NCBI RefSeq assembly: GCF_011602365.1
Contig: NZ_JAAONZ010000002.1
Coordinates: 1 to 64,000 of the forward strand
Source of the DNA: Pseudomaricurvus hydrocarbonicus
GTDB taxonomy: Bacteria > Pseudomonadota > Gammaproteobacteria > Pseudomonadales > Cellvibrionaceae
Direction: 5' to 3'
DNA: 64,000 bases
Positions within the stretch are counted from its first letter, which is position 1. Each line of letters begins with the position of its first letter. Made by a program: the position numbers and the translations under genes. Below the pieces are notes generated by a model. It saw only the letters and a list, made by a program, of their open reading frames with translations, was not told where the DNA came from and did not search any database. This document shows, piece after piece, positions 61,234 to 64,000 of the stretch.

Positions 61234-61764
61234 TTACTCCGCCGCCTTCATCCCATTGTTATGATTTTCTGACTGGTTCACTTCCCTGTTTAGACTCTCT
61301 TCCAGTACTTTTTCAATCCCCTGAAAATTACTGCTGGTCACCGGTTCAACAGCATGCTGAGGCACATGGCACTGAACACAGAAATATCGACGGGGTGACA
61401 CGGCGGCTAAAGCCTGATGGTCACGGTCCAGATAGTGGGTAATACTGACCATCGGGGCGCCGGTATCGGGGCTGCGGGCGCGACTGTGACAACTCAGGCA
61501 CTGATTATAATTTCGGTCGACTTGATACCCTTCCACCGAATGTGGAATCGTCGGCGGTTGATCGGGGTAGTTACGCATAGGCTTTTTAATCGGCGTGACA
61601 GTCTCCGGGATATCCGGCGCTTTGGTTTCATCAGCCAGTGTCCCACCCGGGCGAATGCCATCCGGCGCTGAGGCATTCAATGACGTCTCTGCCTCAGCCC
61701 ACAAGACACTTGCAGAGAGAACGGCGAAGGACAAAACCGCGATCCTAAAATATTTCATTTTCAT
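61234..61764 (-). CDS. napB: Periplasmic nitrate reductase diheme subunit
   Basis: Diheme cytochrome that gives electrons to NapA. It has 176 residues with a signal peptide (about 1-23, ending WAEA) and two heme motifs, CLSCH and CVQCH, plus the family histidine ligands (HSVEGY, HYLDRDHQ). The ATG at 61764 has GGAGG four bases upstream; the next ATG (61758) is possible. It lies 13 bases beyond napA. Confidence 0.95.
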   Translation of the reverse strand: MKMKYFRIAVLSFAVLSASVLWAEAETSLNASAPDGIRPGGTLADETKAPDIPETVTPIKKPMRNYPDQPPTIPHSVEGYQVDRNYNQCLSCHSRARSPDTGAPMVSITHYLDRDHQALAAVSPRRYFCVQCHVPQHAVEPVTSSNFQGIEKVLEESLNREVNQSENHNNGMKAAE

Positions 61765-61777
61765 GAATCCTCCGCTG

Positions 61778-64000
61778 TTACGCCAGACTGACCAATTCAA
61801 GTTTTACCGCGCACTTTTTAAAATCCGTCTGAAAAGAAATGGGGTCGGTCGCATCCAAAGTGACTTTATTGATTAAGCGATTGGCATCAAAGAACGGGAC
61901 AAACACCAGGCCTTTGGGCGGCTTGACCCGACCCCGGGTTTCCACTCTCGCCCGTATTTCACCTCGGCGGCTGATCACTTTGATTTCGCTGCCACGTCGA
62001 AACCCCAGTTCGGTGGCATCGTCATAATTCATATACACCAGGGCATAAGGTACCGCTGCGTGCAACTCGGGAACTCTCTGAGTCATGCTCCCGGTATGCC
62101 AATGTTCCAATACCCGCCCCGTGCTGAGCCAGAAAGGGTATGCATCATCCGGCGATTCGGCCGGCGGCTCATAAGGCAAAGCAAAAATCACTGCACGCTT
62201 GTCGGCATGGCCATAAAATTGAACCCCACTGCCCTTTTCCACGTAGGGGTCGTACCCCTCACGAAAACGCCAACGGGTTTCCTTACCATCCACCACCGGC
62301 CATCGCAAGCCACGCTCCTGATGGTATCGCTCAAACGGTGCCAGATCATGGCCATGGCCGCGGCCAAATTGCGCATACTCCTCAAACAACCCCTTTTGCA
62401 GATAGAAACCAAAAGCCTTGGCTTCGTCGTTCAGCTGATCCTTGGCGGTTTCAGACAAGGGAAACTGGTCGACATTGCCGTTGGTAAATAACACCTGATA
62501 CAAATTTTTGCCGCGAAATTCCGGCGCTTTCGCCAGCAGTTCTTCGGGCCAGATGTCATCGACATTCAGGCGCTTGGAAAATTCCACCACCTGCCACAAA
62601 TCCGACCGCGCCTCACCAGGGGCAGACACCAGCTGATGCCACATCTGGGTGCGTCGTTCGGCATTGCCAAACGCGCCTTCTTTTTCAACCCACATGGCAC
62701 TGGGTAAAATCAAATCTGCCGCCTGGGCGGATGTCGTCGGATACACATCTGACACAATCACAAACGTCTTGGGATTGCGCCAGCCCGGCAGGGTTTCCTG
62801 CTTCAGATTGGGTCCGGCCTGAATGTTGTTACACGCCTGCGTCCAATACACCCGGATCACACCATCCTTTAACTTTCGGCTTTGCAACACCGCATGAAAG
62901 CCATTTTTATCGGGAATCGTACCCTCGGGGAGCTTCCAGATTTTTTCTGTTTTGGCCCGGTGCTCGGGATTGGTCACTACCATGTCAGCCGGCAAACGGT
63001 GAGAAAAGGTTCCTACCTCACGGGCGGAGCCACAGGCCGAGGGTTGACCTGTCAGCGAGAAGGGGCTGTTGCCGGGTTCGGAAATTTTACCGGTGAGCAA
63101 ATGCAGGTTATAGGCCATGTTATTGGCCCACACACCCCGCGTGTGCTGGTTAAAGCCCATGGTCCATAACGACATGACTTTTTTGTTGGGATCGGCATAA
63201 ATCCTGGCCAACCGCTCCAACCGTTCTTCGGCCACACCGGTTTCTTTGGCCGTTCGTTCCAGAGTGTAGGGTTTAACGAACTCGGCAAATTCCTCAAACG
63301 TAATCTCTGTGGAGGCCCCGGCCTTATCTGCCCCCTTGGCATTCACTTGCCGCGGATCCTCAGGCCGCAAGCCGTAACCGATATCATCCTGTCCGCGGGC
63401 AAACCGGGTATGTTTTTTGACAAAATCATGATTGACCTTGTCGTTTTCGATAATGTAATTGGCGATGTAATTCAAAATAATCAAATCGGTTTGGGGCTTG
63501 AAGACAATGCGCAGATCCGCCAAATCAAAGCTACGGGTCTGATACGGCGACATGGCCACCACTTCTACGTGATCGAACGACAAGCGCCGGTCCGTCACTC
63601 GGCTCCACAGCATCGGGTGCATTTCAGCCATGTTGGAACCCCACAGCACAAACGCATCCGCATGCTCTATATCGTCATAACACCCCATGGGCTCATCTAT
63701 ACCAAAGGTGCGCATGAAACCACCCACCGCCGAAGCCATGCAGTGCCTGGCATTGGGATCCAGGTTGTTGCTGCGCAAGCCCCCCTTCATGAATTTACTG
63801 CCTGCGTAGGCTTCAAACACCGTCCACTGCCCCGAGCCTAACATCGCTACGCTTTCAGGGCCGGTTTCCCGAATGGCTTCTTTGAACTTGTCCGCCATAA
63901 TATCGAAAGCCTGATCCCAGCTGATGGGTGTGAAATCTCCCTGCTTATCGTACTGGCCGTTGCTCATGCGCAGCATCGGTGTCGTTAAACGATCACTGCC
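61778..64000 (-). CDS. napA: Periplasmic nitrate reductase catalytic subunit (partial, 5' end outside the window)
   Basis: Molybdopterin nitrate reductase, here missing only the N-terminal Tat signal and [4Fe-4S] part. An ATG at 63976 is internal: the codons before it (LTTP then MLRMSNG) match the inside of NapA. The molybdenum-ligand cysteine is in [11 protein letters not shown], near residue 81 of the visible part; [24 protein letters not shown], named by its ends, follows. The C-terminal molybdopterin-binding domain is complete. Downstream are napB and napC. NapD, needed for export, is not in view. Confidence 0.97.
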   Translation of the reverse strand, partial: GSDRLTTPMLRMSNGQYDKQGDFTPISWDQAFDIMADKFKEAIRETGPESVAMLGSGQWTVFEAYAGSKFMKGGLRSNNLDPNARHCMASAVGGFMRTFGIDEPMGCYDDIEHADAFVLWGSNMAEMHPMLWSRVTDRRLSFDHVEVVAMSPYQTRSFDLADLRIVFKPQTDLIILNYIANYIIENDKVNHDFVKKHTRFARGQDDIGYGLRPEDPRQVNAKGADKAGASTEITFEEFAEFVKPYTLERTAKETGVAEERLERLARIYADPNKKVMSLWTMGFNQHTRGVWANNMAYNLHLLTGKISEPGNSPFSLTGQPSACGSAREVGTFSHRLPADMVVTNPEHRAKTEKIWKLPEGTIPDKNGFHAVLQSRKLKDGVIRVYWTQACNNIQAGPNLKQETLPGWRNPKTFVIVSDVYPTTSAQAADLILPSAMWVEKEGAFGNAERRTQMWHQLVSAPGEARSDLWQVVEFSKRLNVDDIWPEELLAKAPEFRGKNLYQVLFTNGNVDQFPLSETAKDQLNDEAKAFGFYLQKGLFEEYAQFGRGHGHDLAPFERYHQERGLRWPVVDGKETRWRFREGYDPYVEKGSGVQFYGHADKRAVIFALPYEPPAESPDDAYPFWLSTGRVLEHWHTGSMTQRVPELHAAVPYALVYMNYDDATELGFRRGSEIKVISRRGEIRARVETRGRVKPPKGLVFVPFFDANRLINKVTLDATDPISFQTDFKKCAVKLELVSLA

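Overview
The window is a 64 kb piece of chromosome from a gammaproteobacterium. The likely lineage is the Pseudomonas/Marinobacter/Hahella/Cellvibrio side of the class. This rests on gene content and order: fimV-truA-trpF next to accD-folC-dedD-cvpA-purF-metZ, leuC-leuD-leuB-asd-fimV with a divergent LysR gene, and sdhCDAB-sucAB-lpd-sucCD facing gltA. A class II DAHP synthase, a TIGR04219 outer-membrane barrel and a DUF4892 protein fit as well. I cannot name a genus from sequence alone. No rRNA, tRNA, CRISPR array, insertion sequence, phage or integrase was found, and coding density is high. Most of the window is core metabolism.

Layout. 1-1.1 kb: the end of an unknown gene and a MoxR AAA+ ATPase. 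1.2-12.1 kb (minus): truA, trpF-trpB-trpA, accD, folC, a DedD/SPOR protein, cvpA, purF and metZ, covering tryptophan, fatty-acid, folate, purine and methionine supply. 12.3-21 kb (minus): fimV (polar LysM protein), asd, leuB, leuD and leuC, with a divergent LysR regulator and a candidate LysR operator. 22-30 kb: mixed envelope and transport genes plus aroC, prmB and folE. 30.4-36.6 kb (minus): alpha/beta hydrolase-sixA, a DUF4389 protein, gpsA, htpG behind an almost perfect sigma-32 promoter, and two overlapping PaaI-type thioesterases. 37.5-49.2 kb (minus): the TCA block sdhCDAB-sucAB-lpd-sucCD, with gltA on the plus strand behind a near-consensus sigma-70 promoter.

51.2-55.8 kb (plus): five closely spaced genes (EamA permease, PaaI thioesterase, IclR regulator, AraC regulator fused to an NTF2/SnoaL-like domain, FAD amine/amino-acid oxidoreductase). 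This looks like a small accessory catabolic module of unknown substrate and is the best candidate here for something undescribed. 56-64 kb: class II DAHP synthase, a secreted serine hydrolase, a histidine phosphatase, a YkgJ cysteine-cluster protein, and napC-napB-napA (periplasmic nitrate reductase; napA runs off the right edge).

The most unusual feature is structural. The window holds at least ten independent short tandem-repeat loci: three heptamer arrays (CTAGTTT twice, 54 kb apart; GGTTCGA once), 18-26 bp minisatellites in four gaps, duplications that copy the 3' end and stop codon of two genes, and in-frame 21-bp repeats in fimV and the EamA gene. This points to a genome unusually prone to, or tolerant of, short tandem duplication. 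All functional statements are from reading the sequence; no database search was run.
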